This document shows positions 33,652 to 43,238 of a DNA stretch of 64,000 nt, in pieces. Position 1 is the first letter of the stretch. Each line of letters starts with the position of its first letter. Made by a program: the position numbers and the translations under genes. The DNA is from Tropicimonas sp. IMCC34043 (GTDB taxonomy: Bacteria > Pseudomonadota > Alphaproteobacteria > Rhodobacterales > Rhodobacteraceae). Below the pieces are notes generated by a model. It was not told the origin of the DNA. It made no database searches and was given only the letters and a program-made list of their open reading frames with translations. The DNA is taken from NCBI RefSeq assembly GCF_003390845.1, contig NZ_QMEK01000001.1:1488001-1552000 (forward strand). Reading direction: 5' to 3'.

Positions 33652-35661
33652 CTAAGTCTTCTTCGGGGTTCCTAACCCGATCAAAGACAGCAGCGCATCC
33701 AGATCCGAGCGTTCGTCCCGGTCGATCCGGGCACCGTTCTCGGCAATATCAAAGTCCGCCCTGTCCCCGTCGTGGTTGCGCGAAACCTGCTCGCGCGCCC
33801 GCGCCGAAAGGCTCAGGCGATGGTCTATCCACTCTTCGGGCGTCTCGGCGAAGCCGGCAACCGCTTCCTCGATCTCGCGCCTCGTGCCGCTCTCGGCGGC
33901 CAGCTTGGCGATTTCCTCGGTCAGGCACATGCGGGCCAGGTCAACGTCGCCGGGATGACGCACCGACGGGGCGAGCGAGACATGGCGCCCCTTGAGAAGC
34001 CTTTCAAGTACCTCGGGGCCGAGTGAGTCGCGAATCTGTGATTCGATTCGCTCGGCCGTGGCATCCGCATCGCATCTGAGCAGCGCAGAGGCCAGAGCCG
34101 CGTGGCCGGCGCCGACAAAACTCATCTCCTCCAGCGCATGGCCGAACTCCTCCAGCAGCGCCGGGATCTGCGTCAGCGTGACAAGGATCACCGCCTCGCG
34201 CAGCACGGTCGCCGCGCCGTCGTCGGACGAGGCCAGAAGCGAGGCGCGCGTGCCCGCGGTCGGAACGGCAGATCGGTCCGACCGCTTGCTGCCCCAGTCG
34301 CGACCCCGCCCCTTGCCCTTCCCCTTGGCGTCCCAGGGCCGGAACGGCCGGTCGCCGCGATCCCCCCCCGCAGCCCCGAAAAGCCCGGCCCTGAGCCGGC
34401 CGATCTCATCGGCATAATGCGCCCGGATGCCCGGGTCGGCGATGCCGCGGATCACGGCGCGCAATTCCTTGTCGAAGGCCGCCCGCCGTTCGGGACTGTC
34501 CAGCACCTTGCCTTCGGTCTCGCGCTCCCACAGCAGGGCGATCATCGACACGGCCGTATCGAGCGCCGTCTGCATCGCATCGGGCCCGCGGCTGCGGATC
34601 AGTTCGTCAGGGTCGAGCCCGCCCGGCAGCAGGCAGAACCGCAACGACTGGCCGGCCTGAACCAGTGGCAGCGCGGTGTCGATGACCCGCATCGCCGCCC
34701 GCCGGCCCGCCTCGTCGCCGTCGAGCGCGATCACCGGCTCGGGATGGGTGCGCCACAAAAGCTGCAGCTGGGCGGGCGTGATCGCGGTGCCGAGGTTGGC
34801 GACGGCGCCGCCAAACCCCGCCTCGACCAGCGCAATGGCGTCCATATAGCCCTCGGCCACGACCAGCGGCGTGCCTTTGCGTCCGGTCGCCTCGCGCGCC
34901 GGGCCAAGGTTGAACAGGTTGTTGCCCTTGTCGAAGATCTCGGTCTCGGGCGAATTCATGTATTTGGCGCGGTCGGCCGGGTCCATCGCTCGGCCGCCAA
35001 AGCCGATGGCGCGGCCACGGGCGTCGCGGATCGGGAACATGATCCGGTTGCGAAAGATGTCATAGGGCTCGCGCCCCTTGTCCGAGGGCCGGGCAAGCCC
35101 GGCGGCAAGGATCAGGTCGGGGGCGATTCCCTTGGCAGTCAGGTGTTGCCACAGCCCGTGCCAGTCTGCCGGCGCAAACCCCAACTGCCAGCGCTCGATC
35201 GCCTCGGGCGACAGCCCGCGGGTGCCGGAAAGATAGGCACGTGCCGCACCGGCGGCCGACGTCTTCAGCTGCAGGCGGAAGAAACGCACCGCCTCCTCCG
35301 TCACCTCGATCAGCCGGCTGCGGCGGTCGGTGGTTTCCTGGGCCCGCGGGTCGCGTTCGGGCATCGGCAGTCCGGCCTCGCCGGCCAGAAGCTCGATCGC
35401 CTCCATGAAGCCGAGGTTCTCGGTCTCCTGCACGAATCGGATGGCGTCGCCCTTGGCGTGGCAGCCGAAGCAGTAATAGAATCCCTTGCGGTCATCGACG
35501 TGGAACGAGGCAGTCTTTTCCTGATGAAACGGGCATGGCGCCCACATGTCGCCCTTGCCGGGGATCGAACGACGCGCATCCCACGTCACCTTGCGCCCGA
35601 CCACCTGGGCAAGCGAGAGGCGCGAACGAAGCTCGTCAAGGAATCCGGGGGGCAGCGACAT
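33652..35661 (-). CDS. dnaG: DNA primase
   Basis: 669 residues. The CHC2 zinc-binding domain is at the N-terminus with Cys43, His46, Cys64 and Cys67 (CPFHQEKTASFHV; FYYCFGCHAKGDA). The TOPRIM core has VVAEGYMDAIALVEAGF (Glu) and VIALDGDEAGRRAA (Asp-x-Asp). A C-terminal helicase-binding region follows. It makes RNA primers at the replication fork. ATG 35661 starts MSLPPGFLDELRSRL, the family start. It precedes rpoD as in the classical macromolecular-synthesis operon, but rpsU is not here. Confidence 0.97.
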   Translation of the reverse strand: MSLPPGFLDELRSRLSLAQVVGRKVTWDARRSIPGKGDMWAPCPFHQEKTASFHVDDRKGFYYCFGCHAKGDAIRFVQETENLGFMEAIELLAGEAGLPMPERDPRAQETTDRRSRLIEVTEEAVRFFRLQLKTSAAGAARAYLSGTRGLSPEAIERWQLGFAPADWHGLWQHLTAKGIAPDLILAAGLARPSDKGREPYDIFRNRIMFPIRDARGRAIGFGGRAMDPADRAKYMNSPETEIFDKGNNLFNLGPAREATGRKGTPLVVAEGYMDAIALVEAGFGGAVANLGTAITPAQLQLLWRTHPEPVIALDGDEAGRRAAMRVIDTALPLVQAGQSLRFCLLPGGLDPDELIRSRGPDAMQTALDTAVSMIALLWERETEGKVLDSPERRAAFDKELRAVIRGIADPGIRAHYADEIGRLRAGLFGAAGGDRGDRPFRPWDAKGKGKGRGRDWGSKRSDRSAVPTAGTRASLLASSDDGAATVLREAVILVTLTQIPALLEEFGHALEEMSFVGAGHAALASALLRCDADATAERIESQIRDSLGPEVLERLLKGRHVSLAPSVRHPGDVDLARMCLTEEIAKLAAESGTRREIEEAVAGFAETPEEWIDHRLSLSARAREQVSRNHDGDRADFDIAENGARIDRDERSDLDALLSLIGLGTPKKT

Positions 35662-35812
35662 TTCGCGACTATCGCCCCGGACGCAGTTGCTGTCTAGCGG
35701 CCGCGACCTGCCAAAGGCCCGCGCCGCGACAAGACCTTCTCCGGCATCTGTGCTAGTCTGGCAGCAGGCAGAGAACATGCCATCAAAAAAACAGACCATC
35801 GGAGCAGGCAAG

Positions 35813-36142
35813 ATGCGAAACGGATTCAGGCGGGCGGGCCGCGGCCGCCTCCTCATTCTGGCGATAGTGGCAGCGCAGGCAATCCCCGTGGCGGCGCTGG
35901 CCGCGGGACCTTCGGGGCGCACGTCCATGGTCGAGGTGACCGGGGTCGAGGACGAGGACATGCTGAAGATGCGTGCCGGTCCAGGCACCGGCTATCGCGT
36001 GATTGTCGGGCTGCCGAACGGAACCGTTCTGCGCAATCACGGTTGCAACCGGGTCGGCGGGACGCCGTGGTGCAAGGTCTCGCTGCGCGAGGCGCGCGGG
36101 CTGACGGGCTATGTCTCCGGGCATTATCTGACCGGCAACTGA
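35813..36142 (+). CDS. Secreted bacterial SH3-domain protein
   Basis: 109 residues. A signal-type N-terminus (RRAGRGRLLILAIVAAQAI, ending ALAA near 30) is followed by one SH3b domain: DMLKMRAGPGTGYRVIVGLP, NGTVLRNHGC and TPWCKVSL..GLTGYVSGHYL. Two Cys in the domain could pair. It probably binds peptidoglycan in the periplasm. ATG 35813 has GGAG eight bases upstream; ATG 35777 in frame is an alternative with a weaker site. It is divergent from dnaG. Confidence 0.83.
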   Translation: MRNGFRRAGRGRLLILAIVAAQAIPVAALAAGPSGRTSMVEVTGVEDEDMLKMRAGPGTGYRVIVGLPNGTVLRNHGCNRVGGTPWCKVSLREARGLTGYVSGHYLTGN

Positions 36143-36267
36143 GCCGGACCGGCAATCGACGCCGCCGCGGCGGCACGGGCGCACCCCGGCCAGACGGAAG
36201 GGTGCGCCGCATGCCGCCGGAGACAGGGCGGGAACCCGCACCGGGCCCGCCGCTCCTTGCGCGCCGG

Positions 36268-37713
36268 TCAGAGCCCCTTTTCGCGATAGCTCAGGGCAAC
36301 CCGCTGGATCGCCACGATATAGGCCGCCATCCGCAGGTCGGGCACGTCCTCGCGGGAATGCCAGACCTCGCGCATCGCCTGATAGGCGATCCGCATCGTG
36401 TCATCGAGGCCCGAGCGCACCAGTTCCAGCTCGTCGGCGCCGCGCAGATAGCGTTCCTTGAAGGTCGGGGTCATCGACCAGCTGTCGCCCAGATAGCGGT
36501 CCAGCCGTTCGAGTTCGTTCACCACCAGCCGGTGCCGCGCCTCCTCCTGGCGCCGCTGCATCCGGCCGAACCGGATATGGCTGAGGTTCTTGACCCATTC
36601 GAAGTAGGACACCGTCACACCGCCGGCGTTGGCATAAAGATCTGGGATCAGCACGACGCCGCGGCCGCGCAGGATCTCGTCGGCGCCCGCCGTCACCGGG
36701 CCGTTCGCCGCCTCGATGATCAGCCGCGTGTTGATCCGCGCCGAGTTTTCGCGGTTGATCACGCCCTCCATCGCCGCCGGGATCAGGATGTCGCATTCCT
36801 TTTCGAGCACCCTGGCGCCGTCGCTCACATAGCTGCCTTCGGCATAGCCTTTCACCCCGCCATGAGAGACGATCCAGTTGTGCAGTGCCTCGACGTCGAT
36901 CCCGTTGTCATCGATGATCGCCCCGTCGCGTTCGACGATGGCGGTGACCTTCGCCCCGTCCTCCTCGCTGAGAAACTTGGCGGCGTGATAGCCGACGTTG
37001 CCAAGCCCCTGCACGACAATCCGCTTGCCTTCGAGCCCGCCGTCGAGACCCGCGACCGCGCAATCCTCGGGATGGCGGAAGAACTCCTGCAGCGCGTATT
37101 GCACCCCCCGCCCCGTCGCCTCGACCCGGCCGTGGATGCCGCCGGCGTGGATCGGCTTGCCGGTCACGCAGGCCATGGCGTTGATGTCGGTGGTGTTCAT
37201 CCGGTGGTATTGATCGGCGATCCAGGCCATCTCGCGTTCGCCGGTGCCCATGTCGGGGGCCGGCACGTTCTGGCTGGGATGGATCAGGTCGCGCTTGGCC
37301 AGTTCATAGGCAAAGCGGCGGGTGACCAGCTCCATCTCGTGTTCGTCGTATTCCCGCGGATCGATGCAAAGCCCGCCCTTCGATCCGCCGAAAGGCGCTT
37401 CGACCAGCGCGCACTTGTAGGTCATCAGCGCCGCAAGCGCCTCGACCTCGTCCTGGTTGACGCTGAGCGCATAGCGGATGCCGCCCTTCACGGGCTCCAT
37501 ATGTTCGGAATGGACCGAGCGGTAGCCGGTGAAGGTCTGGATCCTGCCGCGCATCCGCACGCCGAAGCGCACGATATAGGTCGCGTTGCAGACCCGGATC
37601 TTCTCTTCGAGTCCCGGCGACAGGTCCATGACCGCGACCGCGCGGTTGAACATCAGATCCACCGATTCCCGGAAGGAACGCTCTCTTACACGCCCTGTCG
37701 TGTCGTTTGCCAT
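36268..37713 (-). CDS. gdhA: Glu/Leu/Phe/Val family dehydrogenase, likely glutamate dehydrogenase
   Basis: 481 residues. The substrate domain has GGIRYALSVNQDEVEALAAL and the catalytic-lysine loop APFGGSKGGLCIDP. NVPAPDMGTGEREMAWIADQ follows, and the cofactor Rossmann motif is VVQGLGNVGYHAAKF. It interconverts glutamate and 2-oxoglutarate. Cofactor preference cannot be settled here. A long C-terminal helix-rich part ends SYREKGL. ATG 37713 begins MANDTT. It is convergent with the SH3 gene and in line with the membrane gene at 37830. Confidence 0.92.
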   Translation of the reverse strand: MANDTTGRVRERSFRESVDLMFNRAVAVMDLSPGLEEKIRVCNATYIVRFGVRMRGRIQTFTGYRSVHSEHMEPVKGGIRYALSVNQDEVEALAALMTYKCALVEAPFGGSKGGLCIDPREYDEHEMELVTRRFAYELAKRDLIHPSQNVPAPDMGTGEREMAWIADQYHRMNTTDINAMACVTGKPIHAGGIHGRVEATGRGVQYALQEFFRHPEDCAVAGLDGGLEGKRIVVQGLGNVGYHAAKFLSEEDGAKVTAIVERDGAIIDDNGIDVEALHNWIVSHGGVKGYAEGSYVSDGARVLEKECDILIPAAMEGVINRENSARINTRLIIEAANGPVTAGADEILRGRGVVLIPDLYANAGGVTVSYFEWVKNLSHIRFGRMQRRQEEARHRLVVNELERLDRYLGDSWSMTPTFKERYLRGADELELVRSGLDDTMRIAYQAMREVWHSREDVPDLRMAAYIVAIQRVALSYREKGL

Positions 37714-37829
37714 CACACTCTCCCTGTCCCCTGGATGCTCCGGCCCGGCGCACAAATGCGCCGCTCCCTGAAACAAAGCCTAGGCGGAAAGCACGAAAAA
37801 AACACGGATAATCTCAGTCAGGGGCAGCG

Positions 37830-38342
37830 TCATTCCGGCTCGACCCGCCCCTGCGCTGCCTCGGCCTCGACCAATGCGGCAAGGATCTCGGCCATGCCGC
37901 GCGCTTCGGCGGCAGAAGCAAGGCCGCCGACCCCGACCCGCCGTCCGATACGCCACCACAGGCCCGGCGCCCAGGCGATGCCGCCCGGCTCGGGCTCTGA
38001 CAGGTGCAACAAAAATCCGTTCGAGGGTTTGAGCGCCAGCGCGCCGCGGTCGACCGCCGCAATCCGCGCAACGGACGCGATCCGCCGTCCCGATGCCTCG
38101 CGCAGTTCCTCTGCCGTCAGCTCGAGCCCCCGTCCACCGAGCAGGGCGAGGCGCGTACCCAGCCAGATCACAAGCGCGCCGAGCCCCAGCATGCCGCCCC
38201 GGATCACAAGCGACACGGGATCGAGCAGCGCCAGCGCACAAAGCAGCCCGCCAAGCCCGAATACAATCACGACCCCCAGCCAGCGACGGGGCGGCGAGAC
38301 GTGCAGCCGGGCGAGAATGCCATCAGAATCGGGATTTCCCAT
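37830..38342 (-). CDS. Hypothetical membrane protein
   Basis: 170 residues with two membrane helices (about 21-41 and 46-68), then a cytoplasmic tail with beta-strand pattern (LELTAEELREASGRRIASV, FLLHLSEPEPGG). The layout, with two helices and a PH-like tail, resembles many small proteobacterial membrane proteins. I do not recognise a named family. The gap to gdhA is 116 bp and they may be transcribed together. Divergent from the pirin gene. Confidence 0.78.
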   Translation of the reverse strand: MGNPDSDGILARLHVSPPRRWLGVVIVFGLGGLLCALALLDPVSLVIRGGMLGLGALVIWLGTRLALLGGRGLELTAEELREASGRRIASVARIAAVDRGALALKPSNGFLLHLSEPEPGGIAWAPGLWWRIGRRVGVGGLASAAEARGMAEILAALVEAEAAQGRVEPE

Positions 38343-38507
38343 CCTGACTGTCTAGCGTTTTACGGAGAGACCGGCGAGTCCCGGCGGCCGTTGTTCAAAA
38401 ATGCACAGGTTGGCGCAGTTTCATCGAGATTCCGCGCATTGCCGCAAGGTCGCAGTCCCCCTACTTTCATCAGCAACGGACATTTCCAGCGCGAAAGGAG
38501 AGCTTCC

Positions 38508-39419
38508 ATGTCTCTCAGACCCATAGAACGTCTCAGCCATGCCCGCCCGACCATGGAGGGCGCCGGCGTCAAACTGCACCGTGCCTTCGGCTTCGGCGAT
38601 CCAAGCGAGCTCGACCCCTTCCTGTTGCTCGACGATTTCCGCAACGAGCGGCCCGAGGACTACCTGGCCGGCTTTCCCTGGCACCCGCACCGCGGGATCG
38701 AGACCATAACCTATGTTCTGTCCGGCTCGGTCGAACACAGCGATTCGCTCGGCAACAGCGGCCGGCTTGGCGGTGGCGACGTGCAATGGATGACTGCCGG
38801 ATCCGGGATCCTGCATCAGGAGATGCCGACCGGCAATAAAAAGGGCCAGATGCACGGCTTTCAGCTTTGGGCCAACCTGCCCGGATCGCTGAAGATGACC
38901 GCGCCGCGCTATCAGGACGTCTCCGGTGGCGAGATCCCCGAAGTGATCGACGACGACGGCACGCGGGTGCGGGTGATCGTCGGCAGTTTCTGGGGCAAGA
39001 CCGGCCCGGTGGACGGCATTGCGGCCGAACCGCAGTACCTCGACATCTTTGTCCCTGCGGGCGTGAAAAAGACCTTCCCGGTCGACACCTATCGCCGTGC
39101 CTTCGCCTATGTCTTCGAAGGCGCCGGCGCCTTTGCCGACGCCTCGAAACCGACCGGCGTGCTGCTGGAAAAGGAGGTCGCGGGCCGCGAGGTGAATATC
39201 CGCGACATGTCAGGCGACCGGACGCTGATCCGCTTTGGCAGCGGCGACGAGGTGACGGTGCAGGCAGGACCCGAGGGCATCCGGTTCCTGCTGATCTCGG
39301 GCGCGCCGATCCAGGAGCCTGTTGCCTGGCACGGTCCTATCGTGATGAACACCCAGGCCGAGCTGGCACAGGCGTTCAGCGAGCTGCGCAACGGCACCTT
39401 CATTCGCCCGGCGCACTGA
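38508..39419 (+). CDS. Pirin family protein
   Basis: 303 residues with the two cupin domains of pirins. The metal ligands are in FPWHPHRGIETITYVLSGSV and HSDSLGN, and in GSGILHQEMP. The C-terminal cupin contains FDLWANLPGSLK-like FQLWANLPGSLKM and WHGPIVMNT. Related bacterial pirins have quercetinase or regulatory activities; the role here is unknown. ATG 38508 follows GAAAGGAGAGC. Monocistronic. Confidence 0.93.
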   Translation: MSLRPIERLSHARPTMEGAGVKLHRAFGFGDPSELDPFLLLDDFRNERPEDYLAGFPWHPHRGIETITYVLSGSVEHSDSLGNSGRLGGGDVQWMTAGSGILHQEMPTGNKKGQMHGFQLWANLPGSLKMTAPRYQDVSGGEIPEVIDDDGTRVRVIVGSFWGKTGPVDGIAAEPQYLDIFVPAGVKKTFPVDTYRRAFAYVFEGAGAFADASKPTGVLLEKEVAGREVNIRDMSGDRTLIRFGSGDEVTVQAGPEGIRFLLISGAPIQEPVAWHGPIVMNTQAELAQAFSELRNGTFIRPAH

Positions 39420-39537
39420 TCGGGCCTTGGCGGATTCGTCCCCTTGCCGGCGCTCTTTTCGTGCGCCTGCGAGGGGCGGTCGGCCGGGTTACGACCCGTC
39501 GTCGACGCGGACAACGGCCGTCTGCGTGCTTCCAGCC

Positions 39538-40152
39538 TCATGTGCCATCGGAAATTCCGACGGTGCGGCGCGTCATGTCCCAATAGATGTTCTCGACATC
39601 CGTCCGGCTCAACCGCCCTCCATCGCGAAACCAGGTGCTGGCACCGGTCAGCATGGCGATCAGTCCGCGGGTCATCACCTTGGCGTCACCAATGACAAAG
39701 ACCCCTGCGGCAGCGCCCTCGGCAAGAATCGTTCCAAGTTCCAGCTCGTAGCGCCGGCGCATTTCCTCGATTGCCGCGAAATTCCCCGGTTCGAGGTTGC
39801 GCAACTCCATGTAGGAGACAAAGACCTCGTCCGGCCGGTCGAGGTGATAGCGGATGTGAAACCGGGTGAAGCTTTCCAGCCGACCCTCGGGCCCCTGCCC
39901 GCGCGGCTCTGCCTGCCAGCTTTCAAGCAGGTGTTCCATATGCGCGGCCATCAGGTCGAACAGCAACGCCTGCTTGTCGGCGGTATAGGTATAAAGCGCG
40001 CCCGCCTGCACTCCGACCTGGTTCGCGATCTGGCGCATGGACACCGCGGCATAGCCATGGCGCGCGAACAGGCGCAACGCGGCCTCCCGGATCCGGGGGC
40101 CGGTGATCTCTGCGTGGGATCCGGTCTTGCGCGCCATGTCACGAATTGGCAT
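39538..40152 (-). CDS. TetR/AcrR family transcriptional regulator
   Basis: 204 residues from ATG 40152, or 199 from ATG 40137. An N-terminal HTH (IREAALRLFARHGYAAVSMR then QIANQVGVQAGALYTYTADK) is typical of TetR. The C-terminal ligand-binding part is helical, with no recognised effector site. A perfect 18-bp palindrome covers the upstream start, which suggests autoregulation and favours Met at 40137, or a leaderless mRNA. It is divergent from the lipoprotein at 40243, the obvious first target. Confidence 0.9.
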   Translation of the reverse strand: MPIRDMARKTGSHAEITGPRIREAALRLFARHGYAAVSMRQIANQVGVQAGALYTYTADKQALLFDLMAAHMEHLLESWQAEPRGQGPEGRLESFTRFHIRYHLDRPDEVFVSYMELRNLEPGNFAAIEEMRRRYELELGTILAEGAAAGVFVIGDAKVMTRGLIAMLTGASTWFRDGGRLSRTDVENIYWDMTRRTVGISDGT

Positions 40153-40168
40153 TGAACAATTGTTCAAT
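40151..40168. promoter_or_regulatory. Perfect 18-bp palindrome, likely TetR operator
   Basis: ATTGAACAATTGTTCAAT is fully self-complementary. It lies at the 5' end of the TetR gene, in the 90-bp region it shares with the divergent lipoprotein gene. This is the usual place for an autoregulatory operator. Confidence 0.65.
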
Positions 40169-40242
40169 TCAAGGCCCATCGCCAGCCTTGCTCGATTCCG
40201 TCGCATCGCGATAAGGTGCGCGCGATCCTTCTGGAGCCCCGG

Positions 40243-40779
40243 ATGCGCACCGCCCCCCCACTGTTTTGCCTCCTTCTTGTCGCCATATCCCCGGGCTGCG
40301 CGCGGTTTCCCCAGCTTGATGCCAAGCTGACCGAAACCGGGCGGCAGGCGCCCTCGCCGGTTCTGACCGACATTCGCCCGATCCTCGCCGGGGCGCCCAA
40401 GGTCACAGCGAACGAGACCGAAACCGACATGATCGAGCGGGCCGACGCGCTCAGGGCATCGGCTGCGGTGATCAGCCTGCCGGTCATGACCGAAGACGAA
40501 CGCACGCAGCTTGCCTCTGCGCGCGGCCTTGGGCCGGATGCGGACGCCGCCGCCATCGACGCGGCCGAGCGCGCGCGCCTTGAGGACGCCCATGCCCGCC
40601 TGCGTGGCATCGCCGATGCGGCCGCGACCGGCGATGCGGCCGCAAGCGATGCGGCCGCCGCCACGGACCCGACCGCCCCCGCCGATGAGGGCGACCAGCA
40701 ACGGCTGGAGGATGCCGCCGCCCGGCTTCGAAAGCTCATGCAGGATGCCCAGACCGGCGTCGTTGCGCCCGACCCGTGA
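40243..40779 (+). CDS. Predicted lipoprotein or secreted protein, Ala-rich
   Basis: 178 residues. The signal-like start MRTAPPLFCLLLVAISPGC ends in a Cys at 19, a weak lipobox with Pro-Gly before it. The rest is Ala/Asp/Glu-rich and helical (ERARLEDAHARLRGIADAAA; QRLEDAAARLRKLMQDA), which suggests a coiled coil in the periplasm. No domain is known. ATG 40243 has GGAG seven bases upstream. It shares the TetR operator region. 68 bp before hom. Confidence 0.75.
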   Translation: MRTAPPLFCLLLVAISPGCARFPQLDAKLTETGRQAPSPVLTDIRPILAGAPKVTANETETDMIERADALRASAAVISLPVMTEDERTQLASARGLGPDADAAAIDAAERARLEDAHARLRGIADAAATGDAAASDAAAATDPTAPADEGDQQRLEDAAARLRKLMQDAQTGVVAPDP

Positions 40780-40847
40780 ACAGGATAAGTCACGCCGGCC
40801 GGACGATTTCGAGCGGCAGACATCCTACCTGAACCGGAGGCGCGACC

Positions 40848-42134
40848 ATGACCGACCCCCTTCGCCTTGGCATTGCAGGGCTCGGCACCGTCGGCACCGG
40901 CGTGGTGCGGATCGTGCGGCAAAAGGCGAATCTGCTGGCCCGCCGCACCGGCCGCGCGATCGAGATCTCGGCCGTCTCCGCCCGCTCGCGCACCAAGGAT
41001 CGCGGCGTGTCGCTGTCGGGCTATGCGTGGGAGGATGACCCCGTGGCGCTCGCCACCCGCGACGACATCGACGTCTTCGTCGAACTGATGGGCGGCAGCG
41101 AAGGCCCGGCCCGCGCCGCGACCGAGGCCGCACTCGATGCCGGCAAGGACGTGGTGACCGCGAACAAGGCCTTGCTGGCCCTGCACGGCCAGGAACTGGC
41201 CGAACGCGCCGAGGCGATGGGCCACGTGATCCGGTTCGAGGCCGCCGTCGCCGGTGGCATCCCGGTCGTCAAGGCCCTGACCGAGGGCCTTGCCGGCAAC
41301 GAGATCTCGCGGGTGATGGGGGTGATGAACGGCACCTGCAACTATATCCTGACCCGGATGGAAGAGACCGGCCAGGGCTACAACGCGCTGTTCGAGGAAT
41401 GCGCGCAGCTCGGCTATCTCGAGGCCGATCCCAATCTCGACGTCGGCGGCATCGATGCCGGCCACAAGCTGGCGCTGCTCGCCGCCATCGCCTTCGGCAC
41501 CCGGGTCTCGTTCGGCGCGGTCGAGCTTGAGGGGATCCAGCAGATCTCCCTCGACGACATCCACCATGCCGCCGACCTCGGTTTCCGGATCAAGCTTCTG
41601 GGCGTGGCCCAGATGACCGGCCGCGGACTGGAACAGCGGATGTCGCCCTGCCTGGTGCCGGCCGACAGCCCGCTTGGCCAGTTGCAGGGGGGCACCAACA
41701 TGGTCGTCCTCGAAGGCGACAGCGTCGGCCAGATCGTGCTGCGCGGACCCGGTGCGGGATCGGGTCCGACGGCAAGTGCTGTGATGAGCGACGTGATCGA
41801 GATCGCGCGCGGAACCCGGCTGACCACCTTTGGCCAGCCCGCCGCCGGGCTGATCCATCCGACCCCTGCCCGCGCCACGGCGCCCGCGCCCTATTACCTG
41901 CGGCTGCGTCTGTCCGACAAACCGGGCGCACTGGCCAAGGTCGCGGCCGTACTGGGCGAGGCCGGCATCAGCATCGACCGGATGCGCCAGACCCGGCACG
42001 ACGAGATCACCGCCCCGGTGCTGGTCGTCACCCACAAGACCAGCCGCGATGCGCTCGACCGCGCGCTCGAAGCCTTCCCGGCGACCGGCGTTGTGGTGGA
42101 CGAGCCCATCGCGATCCGGATCGAATCGATCTGA
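40848..42134 (+). CDS. hom: Homoserine dehydrogenase
   Basis: 428 residues. The NAD(P) Rossmann motif is GIAGLGTVGTGVVRIV and the catalytic region is GIPVVKALTEGLAGNEIS then RVMGVMNGTCNYIL. EADPNLDVGGIDAGHKLALL follows. A C-terminal ACT domain (about 350-428: YYLRLRLSDKPGALAKVAAV) binds a feedback effector, usually threonine. It makes homoserine for threonine and methionine. GGAGG lies 8 bp before ATG 40848. glpX follows 125 bp later, after a TTGACG at 42166 that may be part of a glpX promoter. Confidence 0.96.
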   Translation: MTDPLRLGIAGLGTVGTGVVRIVRQKANLLARRTGRAIEISAVSARSRTKDRGVSLSGYAWEDDPVALATRDDIDVFVELMGGSEGPARAATEAALDAGKDVVTANKALLALHGQELAERAEAMGHVIRFEAAVAGGIPVVKALTEGLAGNEISRVMGVMNGTCNYILTRMEETGQGYNALFEECAQLGYLEADPNLDVGGIDAGHKLALLAAIAFGTRVSFGAVELEGIQQISLDDIHHAADLGFRIKLLGVAQMTGRGLEQRMSPCLVPADSPLGQLQGGTNMVVLEGDSVGQIVLRGPGAGSGPTASAVMSDVIEIARGTRLTTFGQPAAGLIHPTPARATAPAPYYLRLRLSDKPGALAKVAAVLGEAGISIDRMRQTRHDEITAPVLVVTHKTSRDALDRALEAFPATGVVVDEPIAIRIESI

Positions 42135-42259
42135 CGCATCACTTTCGGCGCCGGCGCGAGGCCCTTTGACGCTTTAGCGCAAACACCAGTTGCATCCTCC
42201 CACGCCACGCCGCTACCCCGTTTCAGGCCTTGATCCAATTAACCGCAGGAACCTCTCCG

Positions 42260-43231
42260 ATGTCGACGATTCACACCCCTCCCGAATTTCACGACCGTTT
42301 GCTCTCGCTCTCCCTCGCACGGGTGACCGAGGCCGCCGCCATGGCTTCGGCCCATCTGGTCGGGCGCGGCGACGAAAAGGCGGCCGACCAGGCTGCCGTG
42401 AACGCCATGCGCGTGCAGCTCAACAAGATGGAAATTCGCGGCGTCGTGGTGATCGGTGAGGGCGAACGCGACGAGGCGCCGATGCTGTTCATCGGCGAAG
42501 AGGTCGGCATGGGCGAAGGCCCCGAGGTCGACATCGCGCTCGACCCGCTGGAGGGCACGACCCTGACCGCGCTCGACAAGCCGAACGCGCTCTGCGTCAT
42601 CGCCATGGGTCCGCGCAATTCGATGCTGCACGCGCCCGACGTCTACATGGACAAGCTGGCGATCGGCCCGGGCTATCCGCTGGACGTCGTGACGCTGAAG
42701 ATGTCGCCGGCCGAGCGCGTCCATGCGCTGGCCAAGGCCAAGGGCTGCGCGCCCGAGGATATCAATGTCTGCGTGCTGGAACGGGACCGTCACATCGACA
42801 TGATTGCGGAAATCCGCAAGACCGGCGCCGCGGTTCGGCTGATCCAGGACGGTGACGTCGCCGGTGTCATGCACTGCGCCGAGCCTGAGCTGACCAACAT
42901 CGACATGTACATGGGTGCAGGCGGAGCGCCCGAGGGCGTGCTGGCCGCCGCGGCGCTGAAGTGCATGGGCGGCCAGATGTACGGCCGGCTGCTGTTCCGC
43001 AACGACGATGAAAAGGCGCGCGCCGCCAAGGCCGGGATCGACGATCTCGACCACATCTATACCCGCGACGAGATGGTGACCCGCGACGTGATCTTTGCCG
43101 CCACCGGCGTGACCGACGGCAGCATCCTTCCCGGCGTCAAGCGGACGCCGCACCGCTATACCACCGAAACGATCCTGATGCGGTCCAAGACCGGCTCGGT
43201 TCGGCGCGTGATCTATTCGAACCCCGTCTGA
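42260..43231 (+). CDS. glpX: Class II fructose-1,6-bisphosphatase GlpX
   Basis: 323 residues. IGEGERDEAPMLFIGEEVG and DIALDPLEGTTLTALDK are the metal-binding and lithium-sensitive phosphatase motifs of GlpX. MYMGAGGAPEGVLAAAALK and CMGGQMYGRL follow. It removes the 1-phosphate of fructose-1,6-bisphosphate in gluconeogenesis, and of sedoheptulose bisphosphate in autotrophs. ATG 42260 is preferred to Met in the leader at 42230. recJ starts 7 bp downstream, so the two may be co-transcribed. Confidence 0.96.
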   Translation: MSTIHTPPEFHDRLLSLSLARVTEAAAMASAHLVGRGDEKAADQAAVNAMRVQLNKMEIRGVVVIGEGERDEAPMLFIGEEVGMGEGPEVDIALDPLEGTTLTALDKPNALCVIAMGPRNSMLHAPDVYMDKLAIGPGYPLDVVTLKMSPAERVHALAKAKGCAPEDINVCVLERDRHIDMIAEIRKTGAAVRLIQDGDVAGVMHCAEPELTNIDMYMGAGGAPEGVLAAAALKCMGGQMYGRLLFRNDDEKARAAKAGIDDLDHIYTRDEMVTRDVIFAATGVTDGSILPGVKRTPHRYTTETILMRSKTGSVRRVIYSNPV

Positions 43232-43238
43232 TCGCGGG

